Part shown: positions 35,873 through 44,501 of the stretch, one piece after another | Layout: each line of letters starts with the position of its first letter | How positions within the stretch are numbered: position 1 is the stretch's first letter | NCBI GenBank assembly: GCA_029210725.1 | Contig: JARGFM010000016.1 | Location: 1 to 64,000, forward strand | Reading direction: 5' to 3' | Origin: Bacteroidales bacterium | GTDB lineage: Bacteria; Bacteroidota; Bacteroidia; Bacteroidales; GCA-2748055 | Length of the DNA: 64,000 nucleotides | Translations under genes and position numbers: made by a program | The notes under the pieces: model-generated | Seen by the model: the letters and a program-made list of their open reading frames with translations, nothing else | Database searches by the model: none | Told to the model about the DNA's origin: nothing

Positions 35873-37474
35873 ATGACATTTCATACTTTTTTCCTGCTCC
35901 TGTCAGGCTTTGCTTTAAGCCTGAACCTGCATGCACAAAGGGATCCTGTGATGGAGAAGATCGTGGAGATTGGTCAGAGCGATAACCGGACCATGGAGCA
36001 CCTGGATATCCTCTGTAACCGCTTTGGAGGAAGGCTTGTCGGTTCGGATGCTTATGAGAATGCGGCCATGTGGGCAGCCAGTAAGTTTGAAGAGTGGGGC
36101 CTGGAGGTGGTGATGGATGAGATAGGTGAGCTGCCGGTGGGTTTTAACCGCGGTCCCTGGTTTGGAAGGCTTATCGGGGAAAAAGGAATGAACCTGCACT
36201 TTGCAACGCCCTCCTATACCTCGGGAACCAGGGGGGTGCAGCGCGGTCATGTGCTTATTGAGCCCCGGACAGAGGCTGAGTTCAACAGGAAAAAGGGAGC
36301 TCTGAAAGGGGCCTGGGTGCTGGTAGGAGGTGAGAACCAGGGCTGGCCCATAGATATTTCGGCGGAGGCCGATACACTTCGCGACTCCATCAAACTGGTC
36401 AATGCAGAAACTGAAAAGATAAACAGCCAGATCAGGAGGGAGAACAGGAACAATCGCGGAACGGATAAACCACAAAAAGAGTTGTTGCCCCTGATGGATG
36501 AGCCGGCACTCTTTTACAGGGAGATGGTGGAGGCGGGAATCCTTGGGATTATACAGTCATCCAAAACTCCGATCCGGGCACTCTATGACCGGAAGAACCT
36601 GCATGATATGACTTTTGAAACACTGCCCGCCGTTCCCGACATCAAACTGGATGAGCACCAGTACCGGGAGATCTACCAGATGACAGAGGAGCGACGCTAC
36701 TTCCAGCTGGAGTTCGATATCCGGAACCATTTTAAAATGGGCCCGGTAAAGTACCATAATGTGATCGGAGTCATTCCCGGAAGCGAATTTCCGGACGAGT
36801 ATGTGATTGTGGGTGGGCACCTGGATGCTTTCGATGTGGCCACAGGGGGTGTGGACGACGGGTCGGGTGTAACTCCTTCCATGGAAGCTGCCCGCTTGAT
36901 CATGGAGGCCGGGGGAAAACCCAGGCGGACCATCCTGGTGATTCTCTGGGCCGGGGAGGAGTTCGGATTGTATGGATCCACCAGCTGGGTGGAGCGCTTC
37001 GAGTCGGACCTGGGGAAGGTCTCCAATATGGTGAACCGCGACGGAGGGCCTACTGTGCCCGTGAGCCTGACTGTAGCTGCGTCACAGATGGACGATTTCA
37101 AAGAGATCGCTGAGGTGATCAACACCATCAACCCCGACTTTCCCCTGGAGTTAAAGGAGCGTACACCCGCTCCCAGGCCTGAAAAGCCCTGGGGAACTGA
37201 CAGCGGGCCCTTTGCGGTCAAAGGGGTTCCAACCATCGGTTTTGATTGCGCTGATCCCAAGGGATATAACTTTGATTACGGAGAGATCTGGCACACGGAG
37301 CGGGACCTTTATAACAAGAGCATCCCCGAATACCAGGAGCAGGCTGCCACGGCCACGGCCGTACTGGTATATGGTCTGGCCATGCTGGACCATAAACTCT
37401 CCAGGGAGGGCTATTACGTGAAAAAGGCGGAAGAGCCTGTAAAACAGGCAAAAAAAGCCAGGAAACGAGAATAA
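35873..37474 (+). CDS. M28 family metallopeptidase
   Basis: A 533-residue exported peptidase (signal ending NLHAQ). The catalytic M28 domain lies in the C-terminal half: zinc-site motifs GGHLDAFD, GGVDDGSG, WAGEEFGLYG, NRDGG and the final His in EIWHTERD are all present, unlike in the other M28 gene of this window. The N-terminal half carries a PA-like region (VQRGHVLIEP, LKGAWVLVGGENQG). It is probably an aminopeptidase or carboxypeptidase of the periplasm. The C-terminus is very basic (KKAEEPVKQAKKARKRE). A -7-like promoter element lies upstream and a small hairpin downstream. Confidence 0.88.
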   Translation: MTFHTFFLLLSGFALSLNLHAQRDPVMEKIVEIGQSDNRTMEHLDILCNRFGGRLVGSDAYENAAMWAASKFEEWGLEVVMDEIGELPVGFNRGPWFGRLIGEKGMNLHFATPSYTSGTRGVQRGHVLIEPRTEAEFNRKKGALKGAWVLVGGENQGWPIDISAEADTLRDSIKLVNAETEKINSQIRRENRNNRGTDKPQKELLPLMDEPALFYREMVEAGILGIIQSSKTPIRALYDRKNLHDMTFETLPAVPDIKLDEHQYREIYQMTEERRYFQLEFDIRNHFKMGPVKYHNVIGVIPGSEFPDEYVIVGGHLDAFDVATGGVDDGSGVTPSMEAARLIMEAGGKPRRTILVILWAGEEFGLYGSTSWVERFESDLGKVSNMVNRDGGPTVPVSLTVAASQMDDFKEIAEVINTINPDFPLELKERTPAPRPEKPWGTDSGPFAVKGVPTIGFDCADPKGYNFDYGEIWHTERDLYNKSIPEYQEQAATATAVLVYGLAMLDHKLSREGYYVKKAEEPVKQAKKARKRE

Positions 37475-37482
37475 CCGGCTCC

Positions 37483-37505
37483 ATACTGCCGCTACGTGGC
37501 AGTAT
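37483..37505 (+). terminator. Weak hairpin terminator
   Basis: An 8-bp perfect stem (ATACTGCC at 37483-37490, GGCAGTAT at 37498-37505) with a 7-nt loop, 8 bp after the M28 stop. No T-run follows directly. Confidence 0.4.
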
Positions 37506-37597
37506 CCCGTGTACCAAGTTCAATTCTCTCTGTTTTTGAAGGCTGCTTCAGTTTTTACCGTTCAGATTCGTTTGAAAATGGAAGGTTTTTTTATTCT

Positions 37598-38110
37598 TTA
37601 GTGTAGTGGTCCGATCAGCTCAATAAAGGTACCATCCGGATCCCGGACCAGCACAAAATGGTCCTGTTCATTGAGTTGGACGGGTGTCTCTCCCAAAAGC
37701 TTCACTTGATTCTTTTTAATTCTTTGCAGGAAGGGTTCCAGGCTGTTCACGTTGATGGTGACATACTGCACGCCGGTATCATCATGGATGTAGCCGGGGA
37801 TGGGGTGGGAGCCCTCTCTTTTAAAACTCATCAGCTTCCACTGGTTGGCACCGGGACTATCCTGCAATTTCAAGACATCCACATGAAAGGCAATCCCATC
37901 GGTGAGTCCGGAGATCTTGCCAAAGTTTTCGTCCACATCAAATTCACTCACCCTGGTCATTCCGATTACGTTCAGATAGAAATCCAGGGATTTTTCGATG
38001 TCTTTGCAGACCACACCTACACCGATGAGGCCACTTGAAAATTCATTTTGTGCCATAGTTATGGAGCTTGTCATGATGGCAATTAACAGGAGGATAAATC
38101 GTTTTTTCAT
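37598..38110 (-). CDS. Exported VOC/glyoxalase-fold protein
   Basis: A 170-residue protein with a signal peptide (TSSITMAQ) and one VOC (glyoxalase/bleomycin-resistance) domain: IGVGVVCKDIEKSLDFYLNV at the start, VQYVTINVNSLEPFL in the second half and HFVLVRDPDGTFIELIGP at the end. The two betaalphabetabetabeta modules are complete, and metal-ligand Glu/His positions are partly visible (ELIGP). A periplasmic VOC protein is somewhat unusual; substrate unknown. It lies 28 bp downstream of the Dabb-domain gene and probably shares its transcript. Confidence 0.82.
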   Translation of the reverse strand: MKKRFILLLIAIMTSSITMAQNEFSSGLIGVGVVCKDIEKSLDFYLNVIGMTRVSEFDVDENFGKISGLTDGIAFHVDVLKLQDSPGANQWKLMSFKREGSHPIPGYIHDDTGVQYVTINVNSLEPFLQRIKKNQVKLLGETPVQLNEQDHFVLVRDPDGTFIELIGPLH

Positions 38111-38138
38111 GAAGTAAAGATTTAAAATGGTAAGAGCG

Positions 38139-38576
38139 TTAAGTTCGGTTTACACTATCATATACCAGCACCTTTTTCCAAAGGGAGGATGCATTCTCAA
38201 TGAACTTCAGATGGGCGGGATGCTCCTGGTATTGGTCGTGCTCCTTTTTGGAGTCAAAGGTGACCAGCAGATTTATGGAATAGCTGTTGTCGATCACATC
38301 ACGATCTGTATTTGCCGGCGGGCCCACATGGACCTTTTTTATCTCATCCACCTGTTTAATGAAGAGAGTCAGCTCTTTCAGGAATTTCTCTTTTACTTCG
38401 GGGGTATCGTCTGTCAGCCAGAAGAATACCATATGGAAAAAGCCTCCTTCCAGCTCTTTCTGATCCCCCTTCGGGGCTTCTGAGGGGTTCAGCTGGCCTG
38501 CCCGGGCAGCAGACCCCATTGCCAGCATAGCGGTGATACCACTTAATTTTCTGATAAAAGTTCTTCGTGCTTTCAT
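38139..38576 (-). CDS. Tat-exported Dabb-domain protein
   Basis: A 145-residue protein with a twin-arginine-like N-terminus (RRTFIRKLSG, cleavage near AARAGQ) and a stress-responsive alpha/beta-barrel (Dabb) domain: FFHMVFFWLTDD at the start, LTLFIKQVDEIKKVHVGPP and SINLLVTFDSKKEHDQYQEHP. Dabb proteins are small dimeric ferredoxin-like folds, some with aldolase or cyclase activity. An exported form next to an exported VOC protein suggests periplasmic small-molecule chemistry, without further evidence. Confidence 0.83.
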   Translation of the reverse strand: MKARRTFIRKLSGITAMLAMGSAARAGQLNPSEAPKGDQKELEGGFFHMVFFWLTDDTPEVKEKFLKELTLFIKQVDEIKKVHVGPPANTDRDVIDNSYSINLLVTFDSKKEHDQYQEHPAHLKFIENASSLWKKVLVYDSVNRT

Positions 38577-38674
38577 ATCGGATTAGTTATTGTCAGGTTT
38601 ATCAGATCAAGTTAAGCATAAAAGGGGTAATCACAAATCTGACTGAAGGAGAGGAAACTTGTGGGAATGACTAG

Positions 38675-38806
38675 GGCGGCAGTCTGGTTTTTGTATCTTG
38701 TCAGGATAAAAATCCGGTATACGTCCTGGATTTGTAGCCCTGGCAGGAGCTTCAGCAGATCGAAACAGGGAAAGGGGCCGATGCCATGGTCTGTATGATC
38801 TTGTAA
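38675..38806 (+). pseudogene. Relic of a YVTN-type beta-propeller gene
   Basis: In the otherwise empty region before the dehydrogenase, one frame reads GGSLVFVSCQDKNPVYVLDL, a TAG at 38735, then PWQELQQIETGKGADAMV up to a TAA at 38804. This is close to one blade of a YVTN propeller (V.VLDL..W.E...I.TG.GAD). No start codon or second blade is visible, so it looks like the last fragment of a deleted gene. A chance match remains possible. Confidence 0.4.
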
Positions 38807-38832
38807 GAGTTGGAATAAGCATAGATTAAGTC

Positions 38833-39864
38833 ATGAAAGCACTGGTATTAGAAGCGTATAATAAACTGGTATATAAAGATTTTCCGGATCCTGTCATCGC
38901 TGATGACGAGGTTCTGGTCAAGGTAGAAGCCGCCGGAATCTGCGGATCGGATGTCCACGGGATGGACGGGAGCACGGGACGCAGGATCCCTCCTCTGGTG
39001 ATGGGACATGAGGCTGCCGGGGTGATTGCCGGTGTGGGGAAAGCAGTGAAGGATTGGAAACCTGGTGAACGGGTGACCTTTGACTCCACCATTTACAGTC
39101 TCGACGACTGGTATACCCGCAAGGGGATGTACAATCTGAGTGATGGGCGGATGGTGCTGGGGGTAAGCCCGGAGGAGTACCGGCGGCACGGTGCCTTTGC
39201 CGAGTTTGTAAATGTACCCCGGCACATTCTCTACAGGATTCCTGAAGGTGTGTCTTTTACCCAGGCCTCCATGGTGGAACCGGTCGCGGTGGCTGCCCAT
39301 GCTGTGGGGCTGAGTCCGCTGGAGTGGAACGATACCGCTGTGGTGGTTGGATGCGGAATGATAGGTCTTTTTGTGATCCAGGTTCTGAGGGCCAGGGGAT
39401 GCGGCAGGATTATTGCGATTGATCTGGAGGAGGAGAAGCTTGTTCTGGCAAAGAAGCTCGGTGCCGATCTGGGTTTGAATCCAAACATAGACGATATCCG
39501 GCAGGAAGTAGAAAAATTCACCGAGGGACGGGGTGCTGATGTGGCATTCGAGGTGGTGGGAATCACCGAAACGGTAAAAATGGCTATTGAATCTGTTAGA
39601 AGAGGAGCCACGGTAAGCCTGGTAGGGAACCTTTCAAAAACAGCTGAGATCCCGCTGCAGGCAGTGGTAACGCAGCAGATCAGGCTGCAGGGAAGCTGTG
39701 CCATCTGCGGGGAGTATCCGGCAGTGCTGGAAATGATTGCCCGTGGCGAGGTGAAGGTGGAAGCCATCCTGAGTGCAGAGGCTCCTTTGTCGGAGGGGGC
39801 ATCCTGGTTCCGGCGCCTCTATAATAAGGAGCCCGGACTGATTAAAGTTGTTCTGAAACCCTGA
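38833..39864 (+). CDS. MDR-family sugar/polyol dehydrogenase lacking structural zinc
   Basis: A 343-residue medium-chain dehydrogenase/reductase. The catalytic zinc ligands are present (GICGSDVHG, MGHEAAG, MVEPVAVAAHAV), as are a Rossmann NAD(P) site (VVGCGMIGLFVIQV) and an acidic residue at the end of the second strand (IAIDLEEEK), favouring NAD. The structural zinc lobe, normally with four Cys (C..C..C...C), reads STIYSLDDWYTRKGMYNLSD with no Cys, although the flanking MVLGVSPEEYRRHGAFAEFV is normal. The enzyme probably oxidises a sugar or polyol. It is followed 4 bp later by a Gfo/Idh/MocA dehydrogenase, so the two probably act in one sugar-oxidation route. Confidence 0.88.
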   Translation: MKALVLEAYNKLVYKDFPDPVIADDEVLVKVEAAGICGSDVHGMDGSTGRRIPPLVMGHEAAGVIAGVGKAVKDWKPGERVTFDSTIYSLDDWYTRKGMYNLSDGRMVLGVSPEEYRRHGAFAEFVNVPRHILYRIPEGVSFTQASMVEPVAVAAHAVGLSPLEWNDTAVVVGCGMIGLFVIQVLRARGCGRIIAIDLEEEKLVLAKKLGADLGLNPNIDDIRQEVEKFTEGRGADVAFEVVGITETVKMAIESVRRGATVSLVGNLSKTAEIPLQAVVTQQIRLQGSCAICGEYPAVLEMIARGEVKVEAILSAEAPLSEGASWFRRLYNKEPGLIKVVLKP

Positions 39865-39868
39865 AACT

Positions 39869-40990
39869 ATGAAAAAGCGGTTAAAAACAGCCCTGGCAGG
39901 GCTGGGCAAGGTAACAGAGATGCATGCCAGGGCCCTGGTAAACCTGAAGGAGTCGGAATTCACTGCTGTTTGCAGCAGGAGCAAGGAAAAGGCCCTTGCT
40001 TTTTCAGCCAGGTACGGGGTCAAAGCCTATACCGATGTGTCCGAAATGGTCGCAAAGGAGCAGATTGATGTGGTCATCATCTGCACCCCGCATCCCAATC
40101 ATCGTGAACCCACCCTTGCAGCCATGGAAGCCGGGGCTCATGTATTGATCGAAAAGCCCCTGGCCTCTTCCCTGGAAGACTGTGATGCCATGATCGAAGC
40201 ATCGAAAGCCTGCGGAAAACAAATCGGGGTGGTCTGTCAGCGCCGGTGGTACCCTCCGGCCATGCGGGTCAGGAAAGCCATCGATGCCGGGAAGATCGGG
40301 AAACCGGTATTTGGCACTGTTAATATGCTGGGCTGGCGGGATGAGTCCTATTATAAGAGCGATCCCTGGCGGGGTACCTGGAAAGGGGAAGGGGGCGGTG
40401 TTTTAGTGAACCAGGCTCCCCACCAGCTGGATATGCTTCAGTGGTTTATGGGAGAGATTGAGGAGTGTTACGGACTTTGGTCCAATCTGAACCATCCTTA
40501 TATCGAGGTGGATGATACGGCCAGTGCCATCTTAAAATTCAGGAACGGAGCCGTAGCGAATATCATTGTATCCAACTCTCAAAAACCCGGCATTTTCGGG
40601 AAGGTCCATGTACATGGGGAAAATGGAGCTTCTGTGGGGGTACAAACCGATGGGGGAGCCATGTTTGTGGCAGGAGTCTCTTCCATTCTGGAGCCGCCGG
40701 TGAATGATCTCTGGACCGTTCCGGGAGAGGAGAAGATGCTTCAAAAGTGGGTCAGGGAGGACTCGCACTTTTTTAACAGCCTGCCGAATCAGATGGACTA
40801 TTTTCATGAACGGAATATCGAAGATTTCCTTCGGGCAGTGCTGGAGGACAGGAAGCCCCTGATCACGGGTGAAGAGGGCCGGGTTACCGTTGAAATTTTT
40901 ACCGCCATCTATCGTTCCACGCGTGACGGCCGCCCTGTGAAGTGGCCTCTGAAGCCCGAACAACTTGATGATTTTGACGGCCGGGACTGA
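39869..40990 (+). CDS. Gfo/Idh/MocA family oxidoreductase
   Basis: A 373-residue cytosolic dehydrogenase with an N-terminal Rossmann fold (ALAGLGKVTEMHARAL) and the EKP motif (VLIEKPLASSLEDCD, about residue 95). The C-terminal alpha/beta domain includes GGGVLVNQAPHQLDML, whose His/Asp face the substrate in this family. Members oxidise sugars, inositols or amino sugars using NAD(P). There is no signal peptide, unlike the GH109-type relative at 52083. It is coupled to the MDR dehydrogenase and converges on the broken kinase gene. Confidence 0.9.
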   Translation: MKKRLKTALAGLGKVTEMHARALVNLKESEFTAVCSRSKEKALAFSARYGVKAYTDVSEMVAKEQIDVVIICTPHPNHREPTLAAMEAGAHVLIEKPLASSLEDCDAMIEASKACGKQIGVVCQRRWYPPAMRVRKAIDAGKIGKPVFGTVNMLGWRDESYYKSDPWRGTWKGEGGGVLVNQAPHQLDMLQWFMGEIEECYGLWSNLNHPYIEVDDTASAILKFRNGAVANIIVSNSQKPGIFGKVHVHGENGASVGVQTDGGAMFVAGVSSILEPPVNDLWTVPGEEKMLQKWVREDSHFFNSLPNQMDYFHERNIEDFLRAVLEDRKPLITGEEGRVTVEIFTAIYRSTRDGRPVKWPLKPEQLDDFDGRD

Positions 40991-41013
40991 CCTTCCCCGG
41001 TTCCGGAAATCTG

Positions 41014-44000
41014 CTATTTAATAAGCAGGCTCAGTTTATCCAAAAGTTCATCAACGATAATGGGCTTGGTGATGTAATCATTGCAGCCTGCCTCCAGAGC
41101 CTTCTCCCGGTCCCCGGTCAGGGCATAGGCTGTTTGCGCAATAATGGGCACATAGGGATTGAATTCCCTGATCAGGCTGGTCGCCTCAAGGCCATTTATA
41201 TCAGGCATCTTGATATCCATCAAAACCAGGTCAATATCCGGATGATCCCTGCAGGCTTTCACGGCCTCCCTTCCTGTGGTGACATGTAACAACTCCCTGG
41301 TCAGATCTTTGGTAAGGACCGAAAGGTGCAAAAAAGAGGAAATGTCATCTTCGGCGATCAGTATTTTCAGGCGGCCGGGCAACTCCACTCTCTGGCTCAC
41401 AGCTTTGACTTCCATTCTGACTGGCTCCTTCAATTCCGAGCGAATATACGGAAGGGTAAAATAAAAGGTCGAACCGCGGCCGATGACTGATTCAAGCCAT
41501 ATTTTTCCACCCAGCATTTCCACCAGACTTTTTGCGATGGAAAGTCCCAGTCCGGATCCCTCGTAAGCATTCCGGTCCTCAATATCGGCCTGTTCGAAAC
41601 GATTGAATACAGCTATTTGCGCTCTTTCGGGATTCCAATGCCGGTATCTTTAATATAGAACTGCAGCAACTTGTCAGCTTCTGCATGGTCCAGAGTATAG
41701 CCAAATTCCACGAAGCCTTCCCGGGTATATTTAATGGCATTTTTGATGAGATTTGTCAGAATGGAATGAAGTTTCTGTTCGTCGGTCCGGAGGATCAAAG
41801 CCCGGTCCGGAATGCCTTTTTTACAGCTAAGCTGAAGTCCTTTCTGGCTTGACTCCGGGAGGAAGAATTGATAGAGGGTATCCAGCAACTCATGAATGTT
41901 GGCATTGTCAATTTCTATTTTTACCTGTCCGGTCTCCAGTTTTGAAATATCTATCAGATCATTCACCGTGGCCAGCAGGCGTTCACCACTTTTATTAATA
42001 ATATCGATATATTCCTGCATGCTTTCCTCTGAAAGAGAGGGCTTGGAAAGCAGGTTTGTAAAGCCGAGGATTCCGTTCATGGGGGTTCTGATCTCATGGC
42101 TCATATTGGCCAGGAAGGCCGATTTCAGCCGGTCACTCTCCTCCGCTTTGTCCCGGGCAAGCCTCAGCTCCCTGTCTTTCGAGATCAGATACAGTTCTGC
42201 CTGTTTGCGGTCAGTGATATCCATGGCGGTAAAAGTGACCCCTTTCTGCAGATCTTCCGCGTCCATGGGAGTGGAGCTTATCAGGATATCCCTGATGCTT
42301 CCGTCTTTGCATTTCCAGCGGGTTTCAATGCTTCCCGTACCCCGTTCAGCGATCTCCCCGTATTTTACGGAACCCACATAGTCGTAGTCACTATCTGACA
42401 GATAAAGCATCCTGGCCGATTGGTTCAGGAGTTCCTCTTCGGTGTAACCGCTCAGCTCGCAGACTTTTTCATTTACCGCCGTAAAATGCCGGTTGACCAC
42501 CACCCCAATCCCAACGGGAGCAGCACGGAAAATACTCTTGAGGTATTGTTCCCGCTGATGAATCAGGAATTCCGCCTCCTTCAGGCTGGTCACATCCTGG
42601 ATCACTCCGGTTACTATATTTTCTTCCGGGTTATACTCAGCTATGGAGTGCACATCAATAATATGACCGGTTTTCTTATTTTCTAACTTAAACTCAATAT
42701 CGTATTTCTCCTTTCCCCTTATAAGATCCGACATCGCCTGGTTGAGCATTTCCCTGTATTCAGGCAACGGGATCTCCCGGATCACTTCAAAGCTTGTGAT
42801 TTGACCGGGCAACCCATATATCTTGAAGGCCTCCTTTGAGCCAGTGACCTCATGGTTATGGAGGTTGAGGATCCAGCTGCCCAGTTTGGCGATGCTCTGT
42901 GCCTTCTTCAGGCCGGCTTCGCTTTCCCGGATTTTGGCTTCTGCTTCTTTTCTTGATGTAATATCTATTAGAGAGGCGATACTCTGCTCGGTACCGGGTA
43001 TAAGGTCCACCAACAGGCTGATGTATTTGAGCCTGTTCTGGCGGTCCACCAGCCTGAATTCATATTCATTCGGGGCTTTGTCCGGCTCTCTTATGCGAAT
43101 TTCATGCCAGCGTTTCATTTTTTCAATGTCATCCGGTAACACAAAATCAGACCATTTCATCCTGTTCTCTATCTCCCTGACCGTATATCCGACCAGCCTG
43201 GAGAATTTCGAATTGGCCAGAGAAATCAGGTTCTCTTTTTCAACGATAACAGTGGCTGTTCCTGTTTTTTCGAAGACAGTCCGGTAACTCTCCTCACTCT
43301 CTTTCACCTTTTCCTGCAGCGAGATCTGCTTGGTTACATCTCTGATAGCAGAGATCCGGGCCTTCTTATCCTTGAACATAACTTCCCTGGATTCGATCTC
43401 TGCGATGAAGTGGCTCCCATCTTTTTTCCTGGCGGTTACATGGTAGGGTTTTGCTCTTTTTTTCAGCATATTGGCCAATATTTTAGCTTTGTCGCTGGCC
43501 CCGGGGACATAGTCCAGTAAATTCTTACCGATGGCTTCATCGCGGGAATAAGCGTTCATTTCCAGAAAGGATTCGTTGGTCTCCAGAACAATGCCCCTGT
43601 TGTGCACCACAATGCCTTCAAAAGAGGATTCTGCAAAGAACTTGAATTTCTCTTCGCTTTCCCTCAACTCCCGCTGAATCCTCCTCTCCTGAGTAACATC
43701 CCTGACAAAGCCGACATAAGTCCTGGATTCTTTCCGGATGTGGGAAAATATAAGCAGGGTTTTCCCTTTGTATTCTATTTCAAACTGTTGGACCGCTTCG
43801 CCGGAGGTCATTTTTTTCAGTGCGGCGAGAACGGTTTTAAGGGAATCCAGGGCGACAAACTTGCGCGCAAGTGAAAAGCCGCTGCTGCCAAGGATCTCCT
43901 CCGGGCTTAATTCAGCGATGGAGCAGAAGGCTGGGTTCACCTCCAGCACCTTGAGTTTTTTGTCGGTGATAATTATGCCGTCCAGAGTACCTTCCATCAG

Positions 44001-44309
44001 GTCTCTCAGGTGGCAGAGCTTCTTTTGAATAGTGAGGATATAGCAGGATATGCCTTCGTTTTCGTATGGATTTACGGTGATATCGACCTCGAATGGGTGA
44101 TCCTGGCGGGCTTTAAAAAGCACCCCTTCATGTTCCCCGGGTTTCAATGCTGAAAGCGGAATTACACTTGTTGCATCAACTCCGGAAAGTTCTCCGGTAG
44201 GGATGTTTAATATTTCAGCGGCAAAACGGTTTCCTTAGAGGATCTTATGCTTGTCCTTTTGAACAAGCAGCGCGGGAACAGGAATGTATTTGAGCGGAGA
44301 TGGATTCAT
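41014..44309 (-). pseudogene. Multi-PAS hybrid histidine kinase, broken twice
   Basis: A minus-strand gene of about 1,098 codons in three readable pieces. The ATG at 44309 (MNPSPLKY) opens a PAS-like N-terminus that meets an in-frame TAA at 44235-44237 (KHKIL-stop-GNRFAAEIL). The frame then runs through five or six PAS domains (e.g. GTLDGIIITDKK, YSRDEAIGKNLLDYVPG), the H-box FLANMSHEIRTPMNGILGF, N-box NLIKNAIKY and DTGIGIPKER. There a missing A at 41616-41618 ends it at 41613. The correct continuation (VFNRFEQADIEDRNAYEGSG, KSLVEMLGG) lies in another frame, followed by a C-terminal receiver (VLMDIKMPDINGLEA) ending at 41014. No cognate regulator adjoins it. The lesions are seen directly; whether they are real is open. 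Confidence 0.85.
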
Positions 44310-44330
44310 TTATAAACATAATAGTTTTCA

Positions 44331-44372
44331 AATGAAATAAACTGCTTTTAAACTTCTGCGATTTATTTCATT
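44331..44372. repeat. 11-bp inverted repeat in divergent promoter region
   Basis: AATGAAATAAA (44331-44341) and TTTATTTCATT (44362-44372) are perfect inverted copies 20 bp apart. They lie between the divergent hybrid kinase (start 44309) and the GH95 gene (start 44502). They could be an operator for a dimeric regulator or a weak stem-loop. Confidence 0.5.
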
Positions 44373-44374
44373 GT

Positions 44375-44397
44375 CAGCTTTTTCTGATAAAAAGTTG
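44375..44397. repeat. Short A/T inverted repeat
   Basis: CTTTTT (44378-44383) and AAAAAG (44389-44394) flank a 5-nt loop, and CA/TG extends the pairing across one mismatch. It adjoins the 44331-44372 inverted repeat and may act as a small hairpin for transcripts leaving either divergent gene. Confidence 0.35.
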
Positions 44398-44501
44398 TAC
44401 GAAGGCTTCATTCAAGGGATGGATGAGTGAGAATTCCATATGGAAATTAGCCAAAAGAGCCTTATATTGTCACCACACTCCTTCCCAAATCTGAATCGGC
44501 C

